This document shows, piece by piece, positions 1-11,700 of a stretch of 64,000 nucleotides of DNA. The stretch comes from Saccoglossus kowalevskii. Lineage: Eukaryota > Hemichordata > Enteropneusta > Harrimaniidae. The stretch is taken from contig NW_003118931.1 in NCBI RefSeq assembly GCF_000003605.2, positions 427,175-491,174 of the forward strand, read 5' to 3'. A model generated the notes under the pieces. That model searched no databases. It was given only the letters and a program-made list of their open reading frames with translations, and had not been told where the DNA came from. The stretch's first letter is position 1. Each line of letters opens with the position of its first letter. Both the position numbers and the translations under genes were made by a program.

Positions 1-1269
1 TATAAGCAACCCACTGTGAAGTATGAATGAGCACTGATATAGTGCACACAACGAATATCAAAGAAAGCTTAGAATGGGCTTAAAATGAGTAGTAATTCAC
101 CGGATTTTGAACAACATGGTTTATGCGCTATATCATGCAATATGTTATATACAAATTCCCAGTATGCTGTACACGCATATTCAAGGCCAGCGGCAGAAAC
201 CATTTTATTACATGAATTTAATATGCTGACATAATTAATAAGGTCTTCAAAATCTGCAACAGTGTTTGAAATATTACAGTTATTCATATAAATAGGGTCA
301 CATAAATATATGATATGTTTCATATTTCTTGCTTTTATTATAGAAATGGTTCATGTTCCTAATCACACCAGATATAAGAGATATAAGAGCTATTCTAGGC
401 CATGTCTACATTCCTGTTTTCTGCAGTACCAATATTTTTATTAGACTGATTTCAATATTTTTTTGTAGACTCTAAGCATGCCATAATTAAGTTTGTTTGC
501 CCCCCCTAAGAAAATAAACCACGTCCAAAATGCTTTTAAATATGAAATGAAAACAAACAATTTATTATTCACCTGAATGCTAATACTGCATATTCTTGCA
601 ACTACTGCCAAATAAATGTCAAAGAAATTTACGAATACGGCAAATCAAATCAAAGCAATCAGTCAACTTGGTTTGATAATGAGTGTGAAATGTTAAAATG
701 CATTTTAGTTTTCTTTTGTAATGCCCAATAGTTTATGAGTCAGGATTTTGTTTCCATGCTTCACGGAGATGTTTTAAATATTGGTGTAAACTGTAGAATA
801 TACCCACCAATAGCTATCTATGCTACAACATGCTTTACAACATTATAATGTTGAGTGTCAAGATTAAACCATCATGGGTTTATTTATTTTACCTAGTTTT
901 AATTTCAAAGATATATGCTATAAGCAAGAAATAAGAAATGTGAATTATTGTCTGGCAGTCTTCTTTGACATATTAAAAAAATATCTTATTTATCTAGTGG
1001 TAATGCAAAGTCCATATTTAATTACTTAATATAATATAATATAATCGGGTGAACGCGGTGCTTTTCAGCGCTCCCCGATTTTCTGCCTGTTTTGCGTTTT
1101 TGCGCTCGTTGTGCGCCCGTGTTTCTACACAGCTGTATATATAGTGTGTCTACCTTTTACGTGAGTAATTTATAGTTGTTGTTTTCGTTATTATTGTTGG
1201 TTTTGGAGTGTTTTTGCCTTTGCCTTGGCAAGGTGGTCGGCAACCAAGATGGCTGCCGCTCACACGAGG
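1..1269. other. Non-coding DNA before the assembly gap
   Basis: I see no convincing gene here; the short open frames lack recognisable motifs. From about 1043 base composition changes to a GC-richer stretch with a TATA-like run near 1136-1142 (gtatata), so a promoter or a repeat end is possible, but the sequence is cut by the gap. Confidence 0.5.
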
Positions 1270-1365
1270 NNNNNNNNNNNNNNNNNNNNNNNNNNNNNNN
1301 NNNNNNNNNNNNNNNNNNNNNNNNNNNNNNNNNNNNNNNNNNNNNNNNNNNNNNNNNNNNNNNNN
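1270..1365. other. Assembly gap (run of N)
   Basis: Ninety-six undetermined bases. Open frames that run through this block are artefacts. Confidence 0.99.
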
Positions 1366-2204
1366 TTTTTCGTATATATTACCAAGAAAAAAGACAATGA
1401 AATCGGAAGATTCAACAACGCCCATTAATGGCTCCCTGAGCCCAGAAACATGTGTATTTGCTAATTAGTTGTACATCAAGAGCTACCACTTACTCAAAGA
1501 GTTGGATCAACTTATTGTCAACATCGCTTCCAAAAGAGGTTATTTAATGGCGAGTTTAACAACTGTCACGCCGATTTCTAAATAATATATGTTTCAAGAC
1601 AATAATAAGAAATCATATGTATTATAGTGTATTGTGCACAATGGTCAATTAATTTTTTAATTAAATATGTGGAATATGCAGTACATTTATGCAGCCTAGA
1701 CTTTTTGCACTGTGTTCGGCCGATGTACATTTCCCCCGCCAGCCCACACAGCGCCGCAAAGCAATATGGGAGTTGTGTAAAAGAAGCTATAAATAACTGC
1801 GTGGCACACGTGTAAGTATGTTCAATACACAGTCAGCTAGTGCACAAGTGATAACAAAATAAATGCGGTATTTACTATATAGGGGCCGCCATCTAGAATA
1901 CATAATGAAACCTAATAAAGACAAGTTGTGAAACGCGTTTTTCAGATACCTACAAATCAGGAAAGAAATATCAATCTTTCACAGCCAAACGTTCGGGATA
2001 ATATTAGGCCAACTGCTAACACAATTGTGTGAAAAAGTTCATTGCATACGAACACCTAATTACACGAAGAACATAGAACACTTTCCTGGAGTATTCCAAA
2101 ACAAAAATGTTCATTCCAACTCAGCAGCAAATCAGCGACGGTCGTACGCAACAACTATGTCCTGCGGAAAAGACCTGTAACGACTATATTACCCGATAGG
2201 TCAG
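1366..2204. other. Non-coding DNA, nothing recognised
   Basis: AT-rich sequence without coding signal, recognisable repeat or RNA gene. It ends in the ATT microsatellite that opens the duplicated upstream block. Confidence 0.5.
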
Positions 2205-3620
2205 ATTATTATTATTATTATTATTATTACAACTCATCAACAAATTGATGATCTTTATTATATGCATTTAAATAAACTGGAATTATAATTTTACGTTAAT
2301 GCATCGTTTAGATTCTAACCACAAATATGTATTTTACACGAAACAAGTCCCCGGTGGTAAATTAAAAGCTCAATATTTAATTGCAAAAGATAATAAAAAC
2401 AATATAGATTTTAATTTTACAACCAACTCTGGGGTATGGTCGTCCTAACCAGTCACCTTTATAACTGTCTGCCAGAATATCATATTCAAATATGCTAATT
2501 AAAGAAAATCATATGACATCAGCAATACGTTGTTGCTGTGTTTGTAAACCATCACTATTCTATCGTTCTAAAATAGCAGTCTCGCGATAGCTCTTCATAG
2601 TGACGGATTGTGCGTAGATAACCTGTATTAACAGGTGAGTATTGAATAGTTTTTTAGAAACAACATGTTTGTATAGTAGATTCTGTTATTGGTATTAGAT
2701 AGATTTGAATAACACACAATAATAGACAGCTCAAAGTCTTTTATTTCAAATATTATACCCCAAATGTCAACAAATTGAATACACAACGATTTGCACAAAT
2801 TTGGAGAACAATTTGACATGACTGAGCTACATACATTTGATGGTCAGAATGGCGGTCATTTTTGTATTGAAAAATCATTGATATGAAGTATTGCTGTCAT
2901 TCCGGCCGTTTAAAGATGGATTTTGGTCTACCTTGGTACTTACATTGGACGTTATGGAACGTTGATGCATGTCATTTTGTTTTTCAGATATGGTTCAAAT
3001 TGGCCGACTGGCTAACACCTCTTTTAATGAATGCGGTTCTGGAGCAATATCTCTGATATGCTTTGACTAATTATATTCAAATTTTATATATTATACATCA
3101 TGTCATAGACAATCAAGATGTATTCAAAATGGCCGACTCGTGGCCTTTTTGTTTTACCTAATGTTGAATATTATTGTGAACATATTAGCGTTGTCTTCGG
3201 GGAACTTCGTACCAGAGATGTGCCACATAGTTAAACAATTGCAAAGTTCCTACTGGTAAATACAATTAGTAAACACGCTATTTATAGGACTGGGACTGTT
3301 CGCAGGTTTCACTTATCAGATTTCATTCTGTGAATAATTAATACATTTACAATACGAGACTTTGTTTTAAATTGACGTGAAATGTCTGGGTTTGTGAAAC
3401 AAGTTTTTATAGTTTGTGTTTTTTCATAAAGTGAATTTTTTATCATATTATTTTAGGTGTTCATAAACAAAATTAGAAACCAATGCGACCAAGACCAAGT
3501 TCTTAGGAAACTTTAGATTTAAATTGCGTCCAATGTACCACAATCCATTACTCATACACTCTATTAGGTAAATAAATACACAGACATAAAACCAACTAAC
3601 CATAGAGCTACATACACTTA
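2205..3620 (+). repeat. Upstream copy (A) of the duplicated gene 1 promoter/5' UTR block
   Basis: This block matches 4735-8415 in order: an ATT microsatellite (2207-2228), a 'caactcatcaa' segment, a 'tatggtcgtcctaa' segment, a highly similar core (2531-2696), a segment around 2802-2830, and a last segment (about 3310-3605). The core ends in a consensus splice donor (acag|gtgagt, exon end 2634); the last segment opens with an acceptor (ttttag|gtgttc, exon start 3457) and has a donor-like ag|gtaaat at 3567/3568. No copy of the coding exon follows, so it is a partial duplication of the 5' end of gene 1. Whether it is still transcribed is unknown. Confidence 0.65.
2840..3170. repeat. Dispersed 'caaaatggcc' repeat, copy 1
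   Basis: This stretch repeatedly carries the cores 'aaaatggccgac' and 'ggccatttt/ggcctttttgtttt', separated by 'ggtacttacattgga' and 'gagcaatatctctga'. Matching phrases recur at about 37080-37400 and 37985-38035. I read it as an old interspersed repeat; its class is not clear. Confidence 0.5.
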
Positions 3621-3792
3621 TTTTCATAGTGTTACATTAATAACAGTGTGTGACACATCTTTAGTGCTCTGTCATTCCCGAATAGGTGTGATAGGTGTAG
3701 CTCTCGTGAAATCAAATTATCTGATTCTGGTCAACCTTGATCCAAACGATTGGCTAAATAAAATGACAACGCAACAATAAAACAATGGTCAC

Positions 3793-4620
3793 GCTATGGG
3801 TTGAGATCAGTGCCAATAACATTCCTCTTAGCATTTTACCATTATGTTCACATTCTTTCTTAATTTGTTTTTCATCATTGCGTTCACATTTTTATATTAT
3901 TTTATCACTATGTTCACATTATTTTTCATTATGTTAGCATTTTTGCATTATTTCATCCTTATGGTCATATTTTTATCGTTAATTTATCATTATGTTTTCA
4001 TTTTTTTTATTTCATCTTTATGTTAGAATTTGCATGTTATTTTATCTTTATTGTATCATTATTTTTTTCATCTTGTTCTCATTTTTTTTTCATTATGTTA
4101 GCATTTTAATATTATTTCATCGATATGGTCATATTTGTATTGTTATTTGATAATTATGTTTTTATTTTTGTTTTTCATCATTATTATATTATTTTATCAT
4201 TATGTTCACATTCTATTTTCATTTTGTTATAATTTTTACATTGCCATCATTATATTCACATTTTTACATTATTTCATCATTGTGTTCACATTTATATTAT
4301 TTTGTCATTATTTTTTCATTATGTTAGCATTATTTGACATGTTTTTCTGTCTAATTATGATGTTGAAGAAACTCCCTAGATTAGCGTAGGCGCGATTACA
4401 TGCGAGTAGTTGTCCTTGGTTTGAAACTAAGCGTTTGTGGCATAAATATATCTTGTATGTATATCCCAGTGTACTAATACTCCATAAGCATAAGCTTTAT
4501 TTTATCGGACTTACTAAAACAAATCGAAGCTAATTATAACCTAGCCAAAATGAAAATAGAATGTGAACATAATGGTAAAATGCTAAGAGAAATGTTTTTG
4601 GTGCTGATCTCACCGCATAG
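3793..4620. mobile_element. Foldback-like element with about 63-bp inverted repeats and a T-rich minisatellite core
   Basis: The left arm (3793-3857) and the reverse complement of the right arm (4558-4620) agree at roughly 57 of 63 positions, beginning 'ctatg..(g)tgagatcag' and ending 'accattatgttcacattct'. Between them, 3858-4380 is a degenerate tandem array built from 'ttcattatgttcacattt' and 'ttatattattttatcattatg'. Long hydrophobic open frames in this array (rich in F, I and L) are by-products of the T-rich repeat, not genes. Long inverted repeats around an internal tandem array are the pattern of foldback elements. No target-site duplication was identified. Confidence 0.65.
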
Positions 4621-4959
4621 TACACCGCATTTGGGTGAAACTAACAAGCAAATTTATTAACGTGAAACTTTACAGGCCAGCGCTGCTTTTGTACATACGG
4701 ATCAAGTGATCTGAAACACTAACAATAATTACGAATTATTATTATTATTATTATTATTATCACAACTCATTAAACAATGGGTGATTGTTATTATATGATT
4801 TTCAATGAACTGGATTTATAATTTTATGTCAATGTATCTAAATTACAACAAATAATATGAATAGGATTTTTATTAACTGATACATGGTCATCGGCCCACA
4901 ACAGTAAATACAAAACATTTAAATTATTTACAATATTTCAGCAGCTCCCTTTCTAAGTT

Positions 4960-6530
4960 TCATAGCATTAAATAGAAACGCAGCTAAGCGCTGTAGAAGT
5001 ACATCCTTTTGAGTTTAGAGCAATTCAAGAAATTTATTTACAGTTGGTGGGGTGCAGTAGTAGTGTGGAATATTACTATTTGGTGATCTGTTTGAAAACA
5101 CCAAGAAACATTCTACAGGCAAGATATTGGACTCGTTCCAGATATTTATATTCTCTAAAACCCCAGATTTCCGCCCTATACGTTAGTATTGGTAGTATCA
5201 TTGTATCGAAGACGTTAAAGTAGGTTATGTAGGATACAGGGCGTAAACAATTCAGAGCTTTAAATGAAGAATTTTTTTTTCGCTTGCTGCGCCAATAGTT
5301 TCGTTGCCATTGACCAGTGTAGTCTACAGAAGAACATAATTCCAAGATATTTGTAGTATGAAACGATGTGGACCTCCATCCTTCCATAAACCCACTTTTC
5401 GTTCCTTGATAAATGTCCCCCGCCCTTGAAAACAATAATTTTGGTCTTGTCCAAGTTTACATATATACAATTATAGTTTATATAGTAACCTCTGGAGCCC
5501 GACAACTGAATCTGATACAATTGCAACGTCATCAGCAAATAAAAGACAGAATAATTCAATTAAATCATGAGATAATTGAACACCGTGGTGATCCGAATTA
5601 TTCGGCTCATTACATAATTCATTATTAGGAAGGAGAATAGGAATGGGCTTAACATACAACCCTGGCGAACACCCATAGGACACTGGAAGTATTCAGTATA
5701 TCCGGTTAAAGTTTTGACACATGAATTTACATTAAACATTATTACCTTAAACATCTTTCCATTTACTCCCCCTTTAAGTAGGACAATGTCTCTCTACATT
5801 ATCAAATGCTTTGGAGAAATCCACAAAGGCGCAGTATAATTTTCCCCGTTTCTTGGTTATATATTTTTGGAAAAGTAGTAAAACTGCCCTATAGCTCCCG
5901 GGACCAACCCTCGACCACTTTGTATATATAGGTATAATGATTGCATTTGACCAGTCAGTTGCTATTTTGCCAGAATCAAAGATTTTATTGTACAGGGCGT
6001 GTAGATATGGCAATAGTATATTTAAAAAGGATTTAAAATACTCGTTAGGCAAACCATCAGGTCCTGTTGATTTATCATTCTTGAGCCGTTTGATGCTCTA
6101 ATTTTTTTTCTATTTCAGTAATTAGGCCATTTAATTTCCAGTTCTAGTCAATTTCATTTGTATAACTAAATTCATTTGCGGACTTCAAGTAACTTAACAG
6201 TTTCCCTGATAGACGAATTCAAAGTAGTCATGTCATTGGTTTGCTTGTATGGCAGGTGAGATATTATTACTGATTGTATTATTGCGTCTAATTGTTGACC
6301 AAAACAGCTTAGAACTTATTTGAGGTGACATGAGGTTAGCTCTTTTGTTTTCCAAGTATTCACGTTTTTTATTCCTGCATATATTTTTGAATTTATTACG
6401 AACATCCTAGTATTCGCGTAAATGGTGTGCATTATTTGTTTGGCGGAATCTTCACAATAGCTTATGTTGTTTCCTTTGAAGTGCATTCTGTATCAAACCA
6501 TATTGGTTGATCACGCTTAATACTTTTATT
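4960..6530 (-). mobile_element. Non-LTR retrotransposon (LINE) relic, reverse transcriptase region
   Basis: On the minus strand, broken frames carry the reverse transcriptase blocks in correct order. From 5' to 3' on that strand: a linker with 'KPYWFD' and basic runs (about 6500-6200), 'GPDGLPNEYFK' (about 6050), 'AFVDFSKAFDNV' (about 5800), 'GVRQGCMLSPFLF' (about 5680), the catalytic block 'LLFADDVAIVSDS' (about 5530), 'YKYLGIMF' (about 5350) and 'MILPILTYRAEIWGF' (about 5170). Several frameshifts separate the pieces and no endonuclease domain is visible, so it is a dead, 5'-truncated copy. The block pattern resembles CR1/Jockey-type elements, but I cannot fix the clade. It sits inside copy B of the duplicated block, so it probably landed after the duplication. 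Confidence 0.85.
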
Positions 6531-7009
6531 CGATCTAATCATGTGACATTAACCAGCTGCGTCCTTTAACACACTATGGATTATCTTAGCACAGATTGTG
6601 TTTTCAATATCTGGAGTTTCTAAGATAGCATTTAGTTTAATTATTGTGGTGTCTAAACAGATAATTTGATTAAAAGAAATTGCACGCCCAGACATATTTC
6701 CTCAGAGTACCGACTTTATCAGGGATTTGAAGGCAAAGGTAAAGGCAAATGATCAGACGCCCCGAGTATCAATAGAAAAATCTAGCACCTTATAAAACAA
6801 TTAAGATGTGACAAGAACATAGTCAACAGTGCTTCTCCCATTGTGTGTGATAATAAAAATAATGAAAAGATTCTATTTTACCAACAAGTATGGTGTATGG
6901 TCGTCCTAAACAGTCACTTTAATAACTGTCAGCCTATTTGAACCGCACCCAAAATAGCATATTTATATATGCAAATTAAAGGAAATCACACGACATGAGT
7001 AGTACGTAG

Positions 7010-7111
7010 TTGCTGTGTTTGTAAACCATCACTATTCTATCGTTCTAAAATAGCAGTCTCGCATAAGCTCTTCATAGTGACGGATTGTGCGTAGATAACC
7101 TGTACTAACAG
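7010..7111 (+). promoter_or_regulatory. Putative first, untranslated exon and promoter core of gene 1
   Basis: The stretch ending at the consensus donor (7111|gtgagt) is nearly identical to 2531-2634 although flanking parts of the duplicated block have diverged. A leader exon ending here, spliced to 8270 and then to 8756, would give gene 1 its 5' UTR. No transcript evidence is available, and the transcription start is unknown. Confidence 0.35.
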
Positions 7112-8269
7112 GTGAGTATTGAATAGTTTTTTAGAAACAACATGTTTGTATAGTAGATTCTGTTATTGGTATTTAGAAATTAGGATAACATAAATTGAAT
7201 ACACTTGGAGTGGTAGTAGGAATAAATTGACAGAGGTCGTCGTGAATGCTTGTATTTTTGTATTTTACTTATGCATAGAGCGTCCACAAGCAAAACTTTT
7301 CACGTGAAAGACTTATTAAGCTAAGGAGGGCTTCTCAACATTTAGAGAACAATTTGACATGACTGACCCACTTACAATCGTGTTTTTATGTTCGTGCACT
7401 GATCTCAACCACTGACCTGATGCCGTCTGATAACAGGGCTGCACATGATTTCGACCAATCAAGGAATTCCCTGCACAAGCTATTATAATGACATTTAAAC
7501 CTACCGACTTTAGTCTGTATTTGCTTAGTAGAAAACGCAAGTACAAATGGAAATATGGTTTTGAACGTGACACCTAACACCACGGGGAGTTGAGATGGCG
7601 AATAACTTTGACTCAGCACAAACCACATATCTATGTATTAATGCGCTATATAAATAAATATTACCCACACAGCACTCTACAGGTTACTTGTTGTATTTAG
7701 TAGTGGCAACTTCGCAATTTTTTAACCGTTAGACACATATATGGTAATCGCGTGATCGTGACAACGACTGCAGCGATTGGCTGGTCGCATGTTTATTCTG
7801 CCACGATTTACAATAGAGTTTGTAGGACTTTGTAATAGGAAGGCGTTACCTCAGCTGAGAGTTTGGATGAATAAAGCTAGAATATCTGTAACGAGCTAAT
7901 GTGTAATTCTTTTAGTCCAATGTAGTATGTTTACGTGTTGTCAGCCAAGCGAGACGAAGTTCCCCGAACACAGCACTACTGTAAAACCATTTATTTTTTT
8001 GGCATTAAATTTTACTATTTTGATGTTTTGAGCCTTTTACTTGGCGTTACGTTCACGAATTTAGCAGAGAGACAATGAGTTTTATTGTTGTTATGTCCAC
8101 GCTGTAAATGATTTAATTTCACTTATCAGATTTCACTATGTGAATAATTATTACATTTACAGTACAAGTCTTTAAAAAACGTGGCTTCAATCGTCTAGGT
8201 TTGTGAATAACGTTTTTATAGTTTTATGTGTTTTCCACAAATTGGATATTTTTTAAAATTTTATTTCAG

Positions 8270-8357
8270 GTGTTCATCAACAAACTCAGAGACCAAGTAT
8301 ACGAAACATATTTTTAACAGAAGACTTGGCAAATCCATTACTCATACACTCGATTTG
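8270..8357 (+). other. Putative second untranslated exon of gene 1
   Basis: It starts after a good acceptor (ttatttcag) and matches 3457-3567. The possible donor here (ttg|gttaat at 8357/8358) is weaker than the one in the upstream copy (ag|gtaaat), so the 3' limit is uncertain. Confidence 0.3.
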
Positions 8358-8755
8358 GTTAATTTATACACAGGCATAAACATCAACTAGCCATAGAACT
8401 ACATGGCCAGGAACCTATAATTGTATGTCTAATTAAAATATTTTGCGGCAATACAGAACTATACACTCTCCTCAATATACACATTTTCTTATTTTTTCCA
8501 GGATTCATTATTGCAATGGCTTCAAAATTATAACCCACTAAATCACAAAATTATAAGAGAATTACATGAACAAGTTTTTTTCACTCTTTTGCCTAAAACT
8601 GTTAAATGTAGGTGGTTTTGAGACTGAACGAAATCATTCCAAATATTGCTAACGAGTTTTATAAGAATTTGCTTTCACAGGCTAATTGTTAACTGCTATT
8701 TGAGTTATATAATATTTAAAAACATTCATATTCTAGTATACCTCTACCTATCTAG

Positions 8756-8796
8756 TAAGCCTTCTCATCCTACCATAAAACGGATTTGCAAAAACA
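8756..8796 (+). other. 5' UTR part of the first coding exon of gene 1
   Basis: A pyrimidine-rich tract followed by 'ctatctag' suggests an acceptor at 8755/8756, which would put 41 untranslated bases before the ATG. This is inference from sequence only. Confidence 0.35.
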
Positions 8797-11700
8797 ATGG
8801 GGGCAGCTGAATCAAAGGATGACGTGGTCGAAGAGATTCTCAATAATGACTCGTTGACAACCACCGAAGACAAAGAACTTACAAATTACGAATTTCCGTT
8901 CGAAAATCTGATCTTAGAAGGAGGTGGTGTTAAAGGAGTGGCCTATGCTGGAGTGATAAAGGTAAACAAATAAACAGTGAACTTAGATTACACATCTTTT
9001 TGTACGGATCTACAGCTTTCACAGTTTCCCCACAATTTACATGGTAGGTAGTCTATATATACGTACGATGGAAGAAATAAAAATAGTATGGATCTAATAA
9101 CAGTTAATCGTTGACGCATATCAAAATATGGTACAATATACAATTGGGATACAATATACACCATTTTGAAAATAAAACATTATTATGTTATTATTATGGT
9201 ACTTTATTTCTGTTTTATGCCAGGTGTTGACCGATGTCGGAATCTACCAAAACATAAAACGCTTTGGTGGTGGTAGTATTGGGTCTATGTTTGCCTGCAT
9301 GTTAGCGGTAGGCTACCCACCAAACGAGGTCATGCTGATGATGGACCGTGAGCTCAAGGATATGGCTGAAGGTATGTACACTAGAAGTAATTGTTTAACA
9401 GCATACGAAATGTATGCGATATATAACCAATATTTAATTTATATGCTAACTCTAAACCTAAATCACTAATTATCTGTATATTGACGTTGTTGATGATGGA
9501 CATAGTTACTTAATATACAAGAGAGTATGTAATCTAAGTACTAGTATATTTATATAAATATAAAGTTATGGACAGCCAAACCAGTATGTAAACTATAAGC
9601 AACATTAATATAACTGTGGATATACACTATTCAACTAAACGTATTGATGCGGTAGTACAAGTAACGTATATATCAGAAAACTGTTTCGACTTTTTATAAT
9701 ACCTGTTCAATATTTGGGTTTACTGGCAAGCCAGTCTAGGGTTTATACAGCCACGATGTCGGTCATTTTATGTGTTTCAAAAACCGCCTGATGTTTCAAA
9801 TTACAGCAAACATGGCATAAATGAGGAGCCTCTTAATTCTCAGTTCGATTCCTTTGATTTATGTTTCATCGGCGGATTGCGGTTATTATGAATTAAGCCC
9901 CTCTTGTGTTTTTTTTTATGAAATTTCCCCAAATGAGACAATTTTGTACCTTGCCATAATTAATTTAAAGTGGTTCAAAGGTAAGCTAATGGAAATGTGT
10001 GTCATAATAACTATTTATTGGCGTGCCAATAAACTGAGATAAGACGTCTTATTAGTGAATTGTATTTAACAACCGCGATAAAATAACGATGTGAACGTAT
10101 TCGGGTTTAATACAAGACTCTATTTCAATTTGTTGCAGGTCATACGAATCAATTACTATTGATCTATATGTAGGCTACTGAGTGGACTTATGCTGTGATT
10201 TTCGTTCATCAAATGATTGATTTGCATACAGTCCATTTAGCAACAGCAGATATTTCTGTAGGCCATTGTAAATTTGATTGGATTGTAGACAACGCAATAT
10301 GTGAGAATTGGAAAACAATGACTTTTCATAAAAACCTGATTTGTTATACACATTTTAGTGTATGTCGATTACATGTAACAGTACATGTACATTACATCAA
10401 ATATTCCAATCATCAAACAAAAACAGGAGGAGCATGAATTGAAATCTCAAGCTAATTTAGGATAGACAAATATATCACCGTATCACATAAAATGTATTCT
10501 TTCAGACCACTCATGTGGAATATTCAGTATACTGCCTAATCTGATTACGAATTACGGGTGGAATCCTGGATCCAAATTGTATAAATGGTTTGGCAAAAAA
10601 CTGGAAGACAAGACTGGGAATAAAGATATCACATTTAAAGAGGTATATGTTGGCACAACGATGAACAAATACAAAATATGTAACCGAGAACAATTCTAAT
10701 AACACGTATTATTATACATCTGTCACCTTAACGCCGTAATCTTGCGGTATTGCATTTGGTTTTCTCATCCTATCATATTAGGAAACGTGAATTTCAAATA
10801 TGGAACGACTACGCGCGTAAGCGTCCCCTAATGCAGTCGCATCGATCTCCATTTCGCGTCGGTCGGTACTCCAGATGTACTGTATTCGTGCATACTTTGC
10901 ATTCTTTTCGTAATAACCCCATCTTGTATAGTGCTCTCGGGAAAAACTAGGAACCTGAAAACCACGCCAAATGTCATTATCAGTCATGGTATAGGTTTGA
11001 ATAGGTTTAAGGACATGACAAACTATAAAGTACAAACAACAATTCAATTGAAAAAAAAAGATATGATAATTCAAAAAACTTATAGATCATCTAACATTAT
11101 GAATACATAATGTCAATAATGTAACTGCGGGTTCCCATCTTTGAAGTCAATTTTCGAAAAACTGTCCAAACAGATTTATATCAGACTAGCAGATTTAGAT
11201 TTTACACAAAAGTCTGGTCTAGAAAAAATTCAAACCTTTTAGCCCCCATAAAGTGCCAACGCTTTTGGACTAAAATACAGTTATTTATGATAAATGTTTC
11301 ATCACAGTGTCCATCTACTTACAGCTGTACAATCATACTGGCAAAGAGCTTTGTATAACTGTGACCAACGTCAGTCGTCGAACTACTGAGTACTGTCACA
11401 TGAAGACTACACCCAATATGGCGGTACGAATGGCTGTTAGAATGTCCATGTCTATTCCTGGTAACTTACATACATTATTTGTCTGTTATATACTCAATGT
11501 TATATTTGTTATATTATTGTATTCATTAATCTGTAAAAAAACCTAAACAAGTTACTTCACAATATTCACCTTGTAAAAACATGTTTTCCTAAACAGGTTA
11601 CAACTTCGGCATTTCGCTCTCAAATTCGCAATATTATCCTATTTCCTCATATGCCTGATTATTCGTCAATTACATGCAACTGCACTGCTACCAAACACGT

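Larger units (their letters stand above)
4735..8415 (+). repeat. Downstream copy (B) of the promoter/5' UTR block, next to gene 1
   Basis: This is the second copy of the 2205-3620 block, starting with the ATT microsatellite at about 4735 and resuming after the retrotransposon relic at about 6845. It keeps the same two exon signals: a donor at 7111/7112 (acag|gtgagt) after the conserved core (7010-7173), and an acceptor at 8269/8270 (tttcag|gtgttc). It lies just upstream of the gene 1 coding exon, so it is the copy most likely to act as promoter and leader exons. Confidence 0.6.

Noticed and set aside
1150-1468. Open frames spanning the N block on both strands
   Set aside because: They are open only because undetermined bases cannot form stops.
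3844-4389. Two hydrophobic open frames resembling multi-pass membrane proteins
   Set aside because: They are translations of a T-rich tandem array; the composition follows the repeat unit and no independent coding signal exists.
9185-9469. A 94-codon frame taken as a complete gene
   Set aside because: Only 9224-9371 is coding; the rest is intron read-through at both sides of exon 2 of gene 1.
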